Shown here: piece after piece, positions 10,449 to 20,722 of the stretch
Layout: each line of letters opens with the position of its first letter
Position numbering within the stretch: the stretch's first letter is position 1
Assembly: GCF_013408535.1 (NCBI RefSeq)
Contig: NZ_JACBZA010000001.1
Span: 372,001-436,000 of the forward strand
Reading direction: 5' to 3'
DNA: 64,000 nt
Source of the DNA: Actinopolymorpha cephalotaxi
Lineage (GTDB): Bacteria > Actinomycetota > Actinomycetes > Propionibacteriales > Actinopolymorphaceae
Position numbers and translations under genes: made by a program
The notes under the pieces: generated by a model
Seen by the model: the letters and a program-made list of their open reading frames with translations, nothing else
Databases searched by the model: none
What the model was told of the DNA's origin: nothing

Positions 10449-12554
10449 TCAACTGCTGCTTGCGGTACTCCCGCTGGTGCTTCCGTCGACGCTTGCGGCG
10501 TTCGTCGCGGTGAGGTCGTAGACCTGCACTCCGTCGACGGTCGTGGACGGGAAGGTGGCCGCGACCCAGGCGGCGATCCCGGCCGAGGTCGAGTTCGTGC
10601 CGCCGCGCATCCCGGGGGGTCCGCCCGGACCTGCGGCCCGGGAGTTCTGCGAGGTGTCCTTGACCGAACCCAGCGCCTCCATGCCGCCGGCGATGAAGTA
10701 GTGCACCTTGCCGGCGGCTACGTAGGCCTTGAACTGCGCGAGCGTGGGGGCCGGATCGCTGCCGTTGAACCCGCCGATCGGCATCACCGGCTCACCGGTG
10801 GCGAGCTGGTAGCCGGACGCGCTGTTGGACCCCACCGTCGCGGCGACCCAGGTGTAGGAGCTGGCGTCCTGCTCGAGCATCGCGGTGAGCTTCGCGCTGG
10901 GCGTACTGCCGTTCAGCAGTGCGCCCATGCCGCCCGCCCTGCCGCTGCCTGCTCGGCCGCCGGGTGGTGGCCCGGCCGGAAAACCCCTTGCAGCGTTGCC
11001 GTTTCCGTCACCACGCATACCTGTTGGACCGCCCATGCCGCCGGGTCTGACACCCATCCCACCGGGCCCGCCCATCCCACCGGGCCCGCCCTGACCGGCC
11101 GGGCCGGCCGACGGGATGGACCCGCCCTGAGTGGTGGACGCGGTGGCCACGGAGTAGCTCAGCGGACCGGCGAGCATCGTCACCAGTGCCACCACGGCGC
11201 CGGCCCGCGCCACCGCGCGCCGCCGCGCGCCGAAGAGAAGTCCCAGTGCCGCCACCCCGCCGGCGACCAGGATGGCCGGGCGCAGCCATGGATTCCACTC
11301 CGGTGTGCGGCCCAGCAGGACGTAGGACCAGAGGGCGGTGCCACCCACCACGACGGCCAGTACGACCCGCGCCGGGAGCCGGTCACGAAGCCGCCACAGG
11401 CCGACCGCGCCGATGCCCACCAGCGCGCCGATCGCGGGTGCCAGCGCGACGGTGTAGTACGCGTGGATGATGCCCGCCATGAAGCTGAACACCAGCGCGG
11501 TGACCACCAGCCAGCCGCCCCACAGCAGCAGGGCGGCGCGGGTTCGGTCGGTCCGCGGAGCACGCCGGGTCAGCCACAGCCCGACGAGGAGGAACGCCAG
11601 TGCGGCCGGGAGCAGCCAGGAGATCTGCCCGCCCATCTCCGCGTTGAACAGCCTGCCCAGGCCGGTCTGCCCACCGAAGGCGGCACCCGGCCCGCCGCCA
11701 CCGCCGAACCCACCCTGCTGCGCGCCCGGGCCGACACTGCCCGTCTCGTTCCCGGTCAACCGGCCCAGGCCGTTGTAGCCCAACGTCAGTTCGAGGACGC
11801 TGTCGGTCTGCGAGCCGCCGACGTAGGGTCGGTACTTCTCCGGTACGAGTTCGACGATCGCGATCCACCAGCCTGCGCCCACCACCATGGCCAGCCCGGC
11901 GAGCAGAAGCTGACCGATCCGCCGCCACAGCCCGGTGGGCGCGGCGAGCAGGAAGACCAGCGCGAGTGCGGGCAGGACGAGCAGTGCCTGCAGCATCTTC
12001 GTCAGGAAGCCGAACCCGATCAGCACGCCGGCGAGCATCAGCCACTTCGTGCTCGCGCGCTCGGTCGCCCGCACCGTGGCGTAGGCCGCCAACACCAGCA
12101 ACAGGACCAGCAGCGCGTCCGGGTTGTTGAACCGGAACATCAACGTGGCAACGGGTGTGGTCGCCAGCACCAGACCGGCCAGCAGGCCGGCGGCAGGGGA
12201 GAACCACCGGCGTACGGTCGCGTAGAGGACGCCCACCGAGGCCACCCCGGCCAGCGCCTGCGGCACCAGGATGCTCCACGAACTGAGACCGAAAGCCCTT
12301 ACCGACAATGCCATCAGCCACAGGGAGGCGGGCGGCTTGTCCACCGTGATGGAGTTCGCGGCGTCGGAGGACCCGAAGAAGAACGCCTTCCAGCTCACCG
12401 ATCCCGCCTGGACCGCCGCCGAGTAGAAGCTGTTGGCCCAGCCGGAGGCGCCGAGCCCCCACAGGTAGAGCACGCCGGTGGCCACGAGCAGAGCGAGCAG
12501 TGCCGGGCGTACCCAGCGCGGGTCGCCGGGCCGGCGCAGAAGTGTCGTCGTCAT
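10449..12554 (-). CDS. GT39-type membrane glycosyltransferase (ArnT/YkcB-like)
   Basis: 701 residues from the ATG at 12554. The N-terminal half is polytopic, with the first-loop signature FYSAAVQAGSVSWKAFF, then ITVDKPPASLW and MFRFNNPDALL, as in membrane mannosyltransferases that use polyprenyl-phosphate sugars. About residues 490-560 form a Gly/Met/Pro-rich linker (GGPGGMGGPGGMG), followed by an extracytoplasmic domain (AKLTAMLEQDASSYTWVAAT, PVMPIGGFNG). It ends 190 bp before the GT2-GtrA gene and starts 35 bp after the histidine kinase gene, so the kinase probably controls it. Expected role: adding sugar to a cell-envelope acceptor. Confidence 0.88.
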   Translation of the reverse strand: MTTTLLRRPGDPRWVRPALLALLVATGVLYLWGLGASGWANSFYSAAVQAGSVSWKAFFFGSSDAANSITVDKPPASLWLMALSVRAFGLSSWSILVPQALAGVASVGVLYATVRRWFSPAAGLLAGLVLATTPVATLMFRFNNPDALLVLLLVLAAYATVRATERASTKWLMLAGVLIGFGFLTKMLQALLVLPALALVFLLAAPTGLWRRIGQLLLAGLAMVVGAGWWIAIVELVPEKYRPYVGGSQTDSVLELTLGYNGLGRLTGNETGSVGPGAQQGGFGGGGGPGAAFGGQTGLGRLFNAEMGGQISWLLPAALAFLLVGLWLTRRAPRTDRTRAALLLWGGWLVVTALVFSFMAGIIHAYYTVALAPAIGALVGIGAVGLWRLRDRLPARVVLAVVVGGTALWSYVLLGRTPEWNPWLRPAILVAGGVAALGLLFGARRRAVARAGAVVALVTMLAGPLSYSVATASTTQGGSIPSAGPAGQGGPGGMGGPGGMGVRPGGMGGPTGMRGDGNGNAARGFPAGPPPGGRAGSGRAGGMGALLNGSTPSAKLTAMLEQDASSYTWVAATVGSNSASGYQLATGEPVMPIGGFNGSDPAPTLAQFKAYVAAGKVHYFIAGGMEALGSVKDTSQNSRAAGPGGPPGMRGGTNSTSAGIAAWVAATFPSTTVDGVQVYDLTATNAASVDGSTSGSTASSS

Positions 12555-12588
12555 GCCCGCAAGCGTCTTCGGGCGGGCTGTGCGAGAG

Positions 12589-14118
12589 CTACCGGACGGC
12601 TGTGAGTGGGCTGTGCGGTTCCAGTGGTCGTGGCTGCCGTACGGGCAGCTCCAGCGTGAACTCCGTACGACCGGGCGCGCTGTCAACCCGTACTTGCCCG
12701 TGGTGCGCCTCGGTGACCGCGGACACGATCGCGAGCCCGAGGCCGGTGCTGCCGGCCGCCCGGGACCGGGACGTGTCGCCGCGGGCGAAGCGTTCGAAGA
12801 CGACCGGGAGAAGCTCCGCCGGGATGCCCGGACCCTCGTCGCACACACCGATCCGCACCCGCCTTCCCGTCCTCGCCAGGCTGACGGTGACCCGGGTGCC
12901 GGGCGGGGTGTGCGTACGGGCGTTGGTGAGCAGGTTGGCCAGCACCTGGTGCAGCCGGTGCTGGTCTCCGGTGACGACCACCGCCTCGGCAGGCAGGCGC
13001 AGCTCCCACCGGTGGTCCGGGCCGGCCACCCGGGCGTCGTTGACCGCGTCCACGAGCAGGCAGGACAGGTCCACCTCGTCCTGAGCCAACGGCCGTCCGG
13101 CGTCCAGCCGCGCCAGCAGCAACAGGTCGTCCACCAGGGTGGTCATCCGGGCGGCCTCGGACTCCACCCGGCCGATCGCGTACGCCACGTCGCCGGGCAC
13201 CTGCTCGTGGCCGCGCCGGGTCACCTCGGCGTACCCGCGGATCGCCGCGAGCGGTGTCCGCAGCTCGTGACTGGCGTCGGCGACGAACTGCCGGACCCGG
13301 GTCTCGCTCCGGTGCCGGGCGACGAGCGCGTCCGCGACGTGGCCGAGCAGCTGGTTGAGGGCGGCGCCGACCCGGCCGACCTCCGTACGCGGATCGGTGT
13401 CGATCGCGGGCACCCGTTCGGACAGCGCGACCTCGCCTTGGTGCAGGGGGAGTTGGGCGACCCGGGTGGCGGTCGCGGCGACGCGGTTCAGCGGCCGCAG
13501 GCTGCGCCGCACGATCGTGGCGCCGGCGAGGAACGCCGCCAGCAGGCCCAGGGCGGCGACCCCGGCGACGACGCCGGCCACCTGCACGACGGTGCGGTTC
13601 ACCGGTTCCAGGGAGAGGCCGGTGACGAGGACGTCGCCGTCCGGCGTCCGGGCCGCGATCAGCCGGTAACTGCCGACTCCGGCGAGGTCGAGGGTGTGCG
13701 GCTGCCCGTCGGCCGGGAGCCGGGTGAGAGCCGAACGCGCGGCGAAGGAGGGTTGGAGCAGGTCACCGGAGGAGTCCAGGACGCCGGCGTCGGTGACCGT
13801 CCCGTCGACCAGCCGGGCGCCGAGAGTGCCCACGCCCATGCCGGGCGCGCCGAGGAACCTCAGTCCCGCGGGGAGATCGGACGGCCGGTGCGGGGCGTCA
13901 CCCGGAGGGCGCTCCGCGGTCGCGGTGCGACTGGCCGCGGCGGCGAGCTGGTCGTCGAGCTGACCGGTGAGCGAGGTGTGCAGCGCCAGCAGCGTGACCG
14001 TCGCCACCACCGCGCACACCAGCAACGACACCGCAGTCAATGCCGCCACCAGCCGCGTCCGCAGCGTCCACCCGTTCGGCGTCAACGCCCGCTTGACACC
14101 GCTCACGGCAGCAACCAC
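12589..14118 (-). CDS. Two-component sensor histidine kinase
   Basis: 509 residues. Membrane segments at about 24-46 and 178-202 enclose an extracytoplasmic sensor of about 130 residues. A HAMP region (RRSLRPLNRVAATATRV) follows, then HisKA with FVADASHELRTPLAAIRGY (phospho-His about 284), the N box HQVLANLLTNARTHTP, G1 CDEGPGIP, and G2 GSTGLGLAIV. It belongs with the MprB/TcrY-like kinases of actinobacteria. Its start lies 31 bp downstream of the response regulator stop, so the two are one operon, and the GT39 gene follows at 35 bp. Confidence 0.93.
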   Translation of the reverse strand: MVAAVSGVKRALTPNGWTLRTRLVAALTAVSLLVCAVVATVTLLALHTSLTGQLDDQLAAAASRTATAERPPGDAPHRPSDLPAGLRFLGAPGMGVGTLGARLVDGTVTDAGVLDSSGDLLQPSFAARSALTRLPADGQPHTLDLAGVGSYRLIAARTPDGDVLVTGLSLEPVNRTVVQVAGVVAGVAALGLLAAFLAGATIVRRSLRPLNRVAATATRVAQLPLHQGEVALSERVPAIDTDPRTEVGRVGAALNQLLGHVADALVARHRSETRVRQFVADASHELRTPLAAIRGYAEVTRRGHEQVPGDVAYAIGRVESEAARMTTLVDDLLLLARLDAGRPLAQDEVDLSCLLVDAVNDARVAGPDHRWELRLPAEAVVVTGDQHRLHQVLANLLTNARTHTPPGTRVTVSLARTGRRVRIGVCDEGPGIPAELLPVVFERFARGDTSRSRAAGSTGLGLAIVSAVTEAHHGQVRVDSAPGRTEFTLELPVRQPRPLEPHSPLTAVR

Positions 14119-14149
14119 GGCAGGACCCCTGGCGGTGCTTCCGGCATCC

Positions 14150-14926
14150 TCACGGCGCGGATCCGTAAGCCTGCTTGAGCACGTAGCCCGCGCCCCGCAT
14201 GGTGTGGATCATCGGCGCCCGTCCGGCATCGATCTTCTTGCGCAGGTAGGAGATGTAGAGCTCCACGACGTTGGCCTGGCCGCCGAAGTCGTAGCTCCAC
14301 ACCCGGTCCAGGATCTGCGCCTTGCTCAGCACCCGCCGCGGGTTGCGCATGAGATAGCGCAGCAACTCGAACTCCGTGGCGGTGAGGCTGACCAGATCAC
14401 CGCTCCGGCGTACCTCGTGGCTGTCCTCATCGAGAGTGAGATCGCCGACGACCAGCAGCGCGTCCTCACGGGTCGTCGTGGTGACCGTACGCCGCATCAA
14501 ACCGCGGAGCCGGGCCACGACCTCCTCCAGGCTGAACGGCTTGGTCACGTAGTCGTCGCCGCCGGCGGTCAGCCCGGCGATCCGGTCCTCGACCGCGTCC
14601 TTGGCGGTGAGGAAGAGTACGGGCACCCGCGGGTCCTCGCCCCGCATCCGGTGCAGCACCTCCAGGCCGTCCAGGTCGGGGAGCATCACGTCGAGCACCA
14701 CCGCGTCCGGCTGGAACTCCCGGGCGACGCGGACGCCCGCGCGACCGGCGTCGGCGGTGCGCACGTCCCAGCCCTCGTAGCGCAGCGCCATCGCCAGCAG
14801 GTCGGTGAGGGTCGGCTCGTCGTCGACGACCAGCACCCGGACGGGTCCGCCGTCGGCCCGGCGCAGTGCCGGTGAAGCCGGTGAGTGGGAGGAGTCCGGT
14901 CGGGTAGCCGAGGTCGTACGCGTCAT
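14150..14926 (-). CDS. OmpR-family response regulator
   Basis: 258 residues from the ATG at 14926. The receiver domain has the acidic pocket VLVVDDEPTL, phospho-acceptor Asp about 79 in VVLDVMLPDLDG, the conserved Thr in LFLTAKD and the Lys in VTKPFSLEE. The C-terminal winged helix has LTATEFELLRYLM and the ending RTMRGAGYVLK-like IHTMRGAGYVLKQ. It is the first gene of the cassette and should activate or repress the kinase and glycosyltransferase genes downstream. An N-terminal tail of about 28 Ser/Pro-rich residues precedes the receiver. Confidence 0.93.
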   Translation of the reverse strand: MTRTTSATRPDSSHSPASPALRRADGGPVRVLVVDDEPTLTDLLAMALRYEGWDVRTADAGRAGVRVAREFQPDAVVLDVMLPDLDGLEVLHRMRGEDPRVPVLFLTAKDAVEDRIAGLTAGGDDYVTKPFSLEEVVARLRGLMRRTVTTTTREDALLVVGDLTLDEDSHEVRRSGDLVSLTATEFELLRYLMRNPRRVLSKAQILDRVWSYDFGGQANVVELYISYLRKKIDAGRAPMIHTMRGAGYVLKQAYGSAP

Positions 14927-16667
<1,741 letters not shown>

Positions 16668-16792
16668 TCTCCGGTTGTGACGAGGCGGGCAAGCGGGCTC
16701 GTTCCGGCAAACCGGGACGCGCCAGCCGAACGTCCCTCGGCGCGGTGACCAACGACTCTCCTGAGCCCGCCCGCCCGATGCTGAAGTGAGGT

Positions 16793-16879
16793 GGCAAGGG
16801 AAACCCTTCGGCGCAGCGGCATGGCAGCGGGGGTGAACGATGCAGTGCCGCGCCGCGGGCGAGAGGGGTTTCCCTTGCC
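16793..16879 (+). ncRNA. Candidate structured RNA: 14-bp outer stem with nested helices
   Basis: GGCAAGGGAAACCC at 16793-16806 is the exact reverse complement of 16866-16879. Inside it, 16809-16814 pairs with 16850-16855 and, past a 3-base bulge, 16818-16821 pairs with 16846-16849, giving an 87-nt nested hairpin. It lies 126 bp after guaB1 and 50 bp before the next start codon. It could be a guaB1 terminator, a leader element of the next gene, or an independent RNA. No known riboswitch class is recognised. Confidence 0.4.
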
Positions 16880-16928
16880 GCGTTGAAAGATCTGCGCCAG
16901 CAGCGGCCCGAAGCCGGGGGAGGGTCCG

Positions 16929-17453
16929 ATGTTGACCGTGGCAGTCGTGGGGAGTGGGGGCGCCGGTCCCGGTGCCTGGGACGTCGGCCCGCGGATCGTG
17001 GCGCGGCTGACCGGAGACCGGCTGACCGGGGGGCAGCCGGTCCCGGGTCAGCGAGCGTCCGGGGAGCAGACGCACGTCGAGGGCGTGCAGGTCCTGGCCA
17101 GCACCGATCTGCCCGTACGCCTGCTGAGTGCGGACAGCGGCCTGGACGAGCTGATCATGGTCGAGTCGACCCGCGCCGGCGGTACGCCGGGTTCGATCCG
17201 GCAGTCGGTCATGGAGACCCACGGCCCCGGCCGGCCCGAGCCCGGGACGACCGCACCCGGCGGGGTCATGGGAGCGCTCACGTCCCTGCACCTGCCGCCC
17301 CGGGTCGTGGTCTTCTCCGTGGAGGCCGGCCTCGAGGACGGCTCCGGGGACGGCGAGGCCACCAGCGTGCTCGCCGACCGGGCGGTCGACGAGGTGTTCG
17401 ACCTGGTGATCGCCGAGCTTCGCCGGCTGGACGCGTCCCAGCGGTTGGCGTAG
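16929..17453 (+). CDS. Hydrogenase-maturation-protease-like protein
   Basis: 174 residues, ATG preceded by GGGGGAGGGTCCG. The pattern follows the HycI/HyaD fold: an N-terminal AVVGSGGAGPGAWDVGPRIV, a middle DELIMVESTRAGGTPGSI where HyaD has D-A-x-x-x-x-x-P-G, and VVVFSVEAGLEDG near the end. These peptidases trim the large subunit of NiFe hydrogenases after nickel insertion. The first nickel-binding acidic residue is not obvious in the N-terminal loop and no hydrogenase gene is in the window, so the target is unknown. It converges on the CBS gene with a 4-bp gap. Confidence 0.6.
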   Translation: MLTVAVVGSGGAGPGAWDVGPRIVARLTGDRLTGGQPVPGQRASGEQTHVEGVQVLASTDLPVRLLSADSGLDELIMVESTRAGGTPGSIRQSVMETHGPGRPEPGTTAPGGVMGALTSLHLPPRVVVFSVEAGLEDGSGDGEATSVLADRAVDEVFDLVIAELRRLDASQRLA

Positions 17454-17457
17454 GAAC

Positions 17458-18147
17458 TCAGCGGTCGTCGTAGAGCACGTCGAGCACGTCGCGCGCGGAC
17501 ACGATGCCGACAGCGCCCGGCCGCGCCCGCGCCCGCAGCGGAACATGGCGTACGTGGTGCCGGCGCATCAGTTCGGCGACCTGCAGGATCGGGTCGCTCG
17601 GGCGGGCCCAGACGATGTCGTCGGCGTCCACACCGACCACGTCCGCGGACCACACCTCGTCCGGGTCGCCGCCGCCAGCGACGGCGCGGACGATGTCGCG
17701 CTCGGACAGGATGCCCGCCGGTACGCCGTTCCGGTTCACGACCAGCGCGCCGACGTCGGCCTCGGCGAGGAGTTCGGCCGCCGACCGCAGGGTGCTCGCG
17801 GCGTCGACGGTACGTACGGGAGAACGCATGATCCGCTCGACCGGGTCGTGCCGGCCCACCGGGACGGCGTTCTCGCCCCTGCCGCTCCTCGCCCGCGGAA
17901 CCCGCGCGGCGTCCTCGAGATCCGCGGTGTCCCCGGGGCCTGCGGTGTCCTCGGTCTCCCCGGTCCCGGCGGGCAGCACGATCGCCTCCGGGCCCGGATA
18001 GATGAACGACTCGTGCCCGTCGTCCCAGACCACGCGGTACTCCGGTGACTCGGGTGTGCCCAGCACCTCGCGTACTGTCCCGTGCCGGCGGTGCGCCCGA
18101 TCGGGCTCGTGGGCCAGGACGATGCGGTCGCCGACGTGGACGGTCAT
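17458..18147 (-). CDS. DUF1918 and CBS-domain protein
   Basis: 229 residues from the ATG at 18147 (GGAG upstream). Residues 1-60 are a DUF1918 domain, a small SH3-like barrel: VGDRIVLAHEPDRAHRRHGTV and YRVVWDDGHESFIYPGPEA. An acidic, low-complexity linker (about 60-90) leads to a CBS pair: VERIMRSPVRTVDAAS with GVPAGILSERDIVRAV, and VVWARPSDPILQVAELM-like IVWARPSDPILQVAELM with GAVGIVSARDVLDVL. CBS pairs sense adenylates or similar ligands. The combination is common in actinobacteria, where the partner is unknown. Confidence 0.85.
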   Translation of the reverse strand: MTVHVGDRIVLAHEPDRAHRRHGTVREVLGTPESPEYRVVWDDGHESFIYPGPEAIVLPAGTGETEDTAGPGDTADLEDAARVPRARSGRGENAVPVGRHDPVERIMRSPVRTVDAASTLRSAAELLAEADVGALVVNRNGVPAGILSERDIVRAVAGGGDPDEVWSADVVGVDADDIVWARPSDPILQVAELMRRHHVRHVPLRARARPGAVGIVSARDVLDVLYDDR

Positions 18148-18247
18148 CTCACTCCAGCCGGACCTGGGACGTGTTTCAGGAGGGCGGGCTGGTCCCACTG
18201 TCGCGACGGCCGCCGGGCAGGCCCCAGAGCCGAAGGTCCCGTACGGC

Positions 18248-18865
18248 TCAGGCGGTGTGCCGGTGCCAGCCCGGCCCGGGGCGGCGACCCGATCGTGGCC
18301 GGTGCCACGGGTCGGTGGCCGCGCGGTGCAGGCTCCTCAGCAGGCCGATCTCGGCGGCGAAGCGGGTGACCTCGGTGTTGACCCACGCGGCGACGTACCC
18401 GAACGGCCGGGTGCCCCGCTGCAGCCACTCCGCCCGCGCGGTGGAGTCGAGGTCGGTGTCCTCCAGTGCGGACAGGCCCCGGCTCCAGCCGTCCCGGACC
18501 GAACGCAGCCAGTCCAGGGTCGCCTCGCCGTCTCCGGGCCAGTCACCCGAGGGCGGATGGTCGCCGAACTCCGCGCCGAAGCACCGCTCCGACGTCTCGG
18601 CCCACCACGAGCCCAGCCGCCAGGTCAGCCAGCCGATCGTGCGGGCCGGCTCGGGGTGGACGGAGAGGTCGGTCATCGGCCGGTCGGCGGTCCACCGCCC
18701 GTCCGGTTCCCGGCGTACGGTCCACGCTCCGGGAGCCGGCTCCCACAGGTAGGCGGAGTTGTCGAGGTCGCCCAGGTGGACCTCGAGCAGCGACCACGCG
18801 ACGTCGAGCTGCCAGCGCAGCAGCGCGATCCGCGGTGTGCCCTGCGTGTTCGAAATGTCTGCCAC
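18248..18865 (-). CDS. DinB-family protein
   Basis: 205 residues from a GTG at 18865 preceded by GGGGAGGTGCA. The DinB four-helix pattern is seen: ALLRWQLDVAWSLLEVHL, YLWEPAPGAWTVRREPDG, IGWLTWRLGSWWAETSERCFG, and a C-terminal NTEVTRFAAEIGLLRSLH where the helix usually gives the third metal ligand. The superfamily includes mycothiol- and bacillithiol-dependent transferases and S-isomerases, and a thiol-dependent enzyme is a reasonable guess in an actinobacterium. It follows the CBS gene on the same strand but 100 bp apart. Confidence 0.8.
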   Translation of the reverse strand: MADISNTQGTPRIALLRWQLDVAWSLLEVHLGDLDNSAYLWEPAPGAWTVRREPDGRWTADRPMTDLSVHPEPARTIGWLTWRLGSWWAETSERCFGAEFGDHPPSGDWPGDGEATLDWLRSVRDGWSRGLSALEDTDLDSTARAEWLQRGTRPFGYVAAWVNTEVTRFAAEIGLLRSLHRAATDPWHRPRSGRRPGPGWHRHTA

Positions 18866-18949
18866 TGCACCTCCCCGATCAGTAACGCGGGGATCATGTC
18901 ACCCGCACGCCCGCGTCCGCAGTCGGTTTTCCGCCTCCCAAGATCACGT

Positions 18950-18998
18950 CGTCCGTGTAACAACCGTAGGTTCGGACCCTACGTTTGTTACACGGACG
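18950..18998 (-). terminator. Strong hairpin after the mannosyltransferase gene
   Basis: CGTCCGTGTAACAA at 18950-18963 pairs exactly with 18985-18998; after one C/T mismatch a further 6 bp (18965-18970 with 18978-18983) close a 7-base loop. It starts 10 bp beyond the stop of the leftward pmt gene, the classic place for a factor-independent terminator. There is no downstream T-run. Confidence 0.7.
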
Positions 18999-19007
18999 GG
19001 CCGACGA

Positions 19008-20669
19008 TCAGACCCAGGAGCGGAACCACATCCGCCGCAGCCAGGCGTCGTACGGGATCACCTGGTCCGTGAGGATCGGGTAGACGTACGCGAAGTTCAG
19101 CACCACCAGCAGCGTCACCCCGCCCAGCACGGCGGCGCCCCACATCCGGCGCCGCGGCGAGGAGTCCCGCGGCCCCAGCACCTTGCCGAGCACGAGGGTG
19201 AGCCCGACGACCATCCACGGCAGGATGATGATCGCGTAGAAGTAGAAGATCGGCCGGTTGGCGTACTGAAACCACGGCAGCCAGGTCGCGGCGACGCCGA
19301 CCACGGGGATGCCGAACCGCCAGTCCCGGCCCAGGATCCACCAGACCAGGCAGCCGGCCAGGGCGATCACCGCGAGCCACCACAGCACCGGCGTACCAAT
19401 GCCGAGAATCTCCTGGACACACCGGTCGGTCGGGCAGCCCTGCTTGGGCCCCAGGTTGTCGACCCAGTCGAACGACACCGGCCGGGCGATCACCAGCCAG
19501 CCCAACGGCGAGGAGGCGTACTGGTGCTTCTCCGTCAGATGGGTGTGGAAGTACATGATCTCGGCGTGGTAGTGCCACAGCGAGCGCACCGCGTCGGGGA
19601 CCAGGCCGGCCAGTCCGCGCGCCGGGTTGGACGCCGCCCAGGTGCGGTCCCAGCCGTCCGGTGAGGCGAACCACCCGGCCCAGGACGCGACGTAGACGGC
19701 CACCGCGGTGCCGGCGATCGTGACGAAGGCGACCGCCGCGTCCAGCGCCAGCCGGGCCACCCCGGCCCAGTGCGCGAACGCCGCGCCGACCGCCCGGCGC
19801 GCGCCGACGTCCCACGCCCAGGTGAGCAGGCCGAACGCCGCGAGCGCGAGGGCGGCGTTCCACTTCGTGGCGGCGGCCAGCCCGAAGCACAGCCCGGCCA
19901 CCAGCCGCCACGGCCGCCACAGCAGCGGTGGCCCCCAGGTGCCGGGCGTGACCCGGCCGAGCGGCTCGGCCGCGTCCGCGAGCCGGGTGCGCACCCAGTC
20001 GCGGTCGATCAGCAGCGCGGTCACCGCGAGCAGCAGCCAGAACATCGCCGGCATGTCGAGCAGCGCGATCCGGCTCTCCACCAGGTGCAGCCCGTCGACG
20101 GCGAACAGGAACGCCGCGAGGCAGCCGAGCAGCGTGGACCGGGTGAGCCGGCGGACCATCCGGGCCATCACCAGCACCGACAGCGCGCCGACGACGGCCA
20201 CGGCGACGCGCCAGCCGAACGGCGTCATGCCGAACATCCACTCGCCGGCCGCCATCAGCCACTTGCCCGCCGGCGGGTGGACGACGAACGCGGGCTCGCC
20301 GAACACGTTCAGGTCGCCTGCCAGGATGCGCTCGTTGGCCTTGTCCACGAACTGGTGTTCGACCCCGAAGTGCAGGAGGCTGAACGCGTCCTTGGGGTAG
20401 TAGGTCTCGTCGAAGACGAACTTCGCCGGCCGGCCGAGGTTCCACAGCCGCAGCCCCGCGGCGAACACCGTGATCAGCAGCGGCACGATCCAGCCCCGCC
20501 ACCCGTCGTCGGGCAGCGGCGGGCACAGCCGCCCGCGCAGCGGGGGGATGGGCCTGCCGTCCGGGTCGCGTCCCATCACGGCGGCGGGGTCGGCGGCGTC
20601 GTCGGCGCCGGCCTGTCCGGGCGACCCGTCGCCGGCGCGCTCGGAGGCTGTCGTCGTCATCGGGGTCAT
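19008..20669 (-). CDS. pmt: Dolichyl/polyprenyl-phosphate-mannose-protein mannosyltransferase
   Basis: 553 residues, polytopic GT39 family. The first external loop has the essential acidic pair in KFVFDETYYPKDAF, and HPPAGKW, ESRIALLDMPAMFW and AAATKWNAAL follow as in mycobacterial Pmt (Rv1002c type). A second loop contains HYHAEIMYFHTHLTEKH and QGCPTDRCVQE with two Cys. The enzyme O-mannosylates secreted proteins using polyprenyl-phosphate mannose at the membrane. It is divergent from rsmI with about 50 bp between starts, the same arrangement as in Mycobacterium, which supports orthology. The start could be the ATG at 20669 or 20660. Confidence 0.93.
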   Translation of the reverse strand: MTPMTTTASERAGDGSPGQAGADDAADPAAVMGRDPDGRPIPPLRGRLCPPLPDDGWRGWIVPLLITVFAAGLRLWNLGRPAKFVFDETYYPKDAFSLLHFGVEHQFVDKANERILAGDLNVFGEPAFVVHPPAGKWLMAAGEWMFGMTPFGWRVAVAVVGALSVLVMARMVRRLTRSTLLGCLAAFLFAVDGLHLVESRIALLDMPAMFWLLLAVTALLIDRDWVRTRLADAAEPLGRVTPGTWGPPLLWRPWRLVAGLCFGLAAATKWNAALALAAFGLLTWAWDVGARRAVGAAFAHWAGVARLALDAAVAFVTIAGTAVAVYVASWAGWFASPDGWDRTWAASNPARGLAGLVPDAVRSLWHYHAEIMYFHTHLTEKHQYASSPLGWLVIARPVSFDWVDNLGPKQGCPTDRCVQEILGIGTPVLWWLAVIALAGCLVWWILGRDWRFGIPVVGVAATWLPWFQYANRPIFYFYAIIILPWMVVGLTLVLGKVLGPRDSSPRRRMWGAAVLGGVTLLVVLNFAYVYPILTDQVIPYDAWLRRMWFRSWV

Positions 20670-20722
20670 CGTACGGACACCAGGTGGGAACGGCCTGACC
20701 GGCGCGGTGCGAGGATGGGCAC

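Noticed and set aside
10446-12605. 719-codon plus-strand frame opposite the GT39 gene
   Set aside because: Low-complexity antisense shadow; the minus strand has clear membrane protein coding.
12500-14178. Plus-strand frames opposite the sensor kinase
   Set aside because: Antisense shadows of a complete histidine kinase.
18950-18998. Inverted repeats as insertion-sequence ends or MITE
   Set aside because: Arms are separated by 21 bases with no transposase or target duplication; position after pmt fits a terminator.
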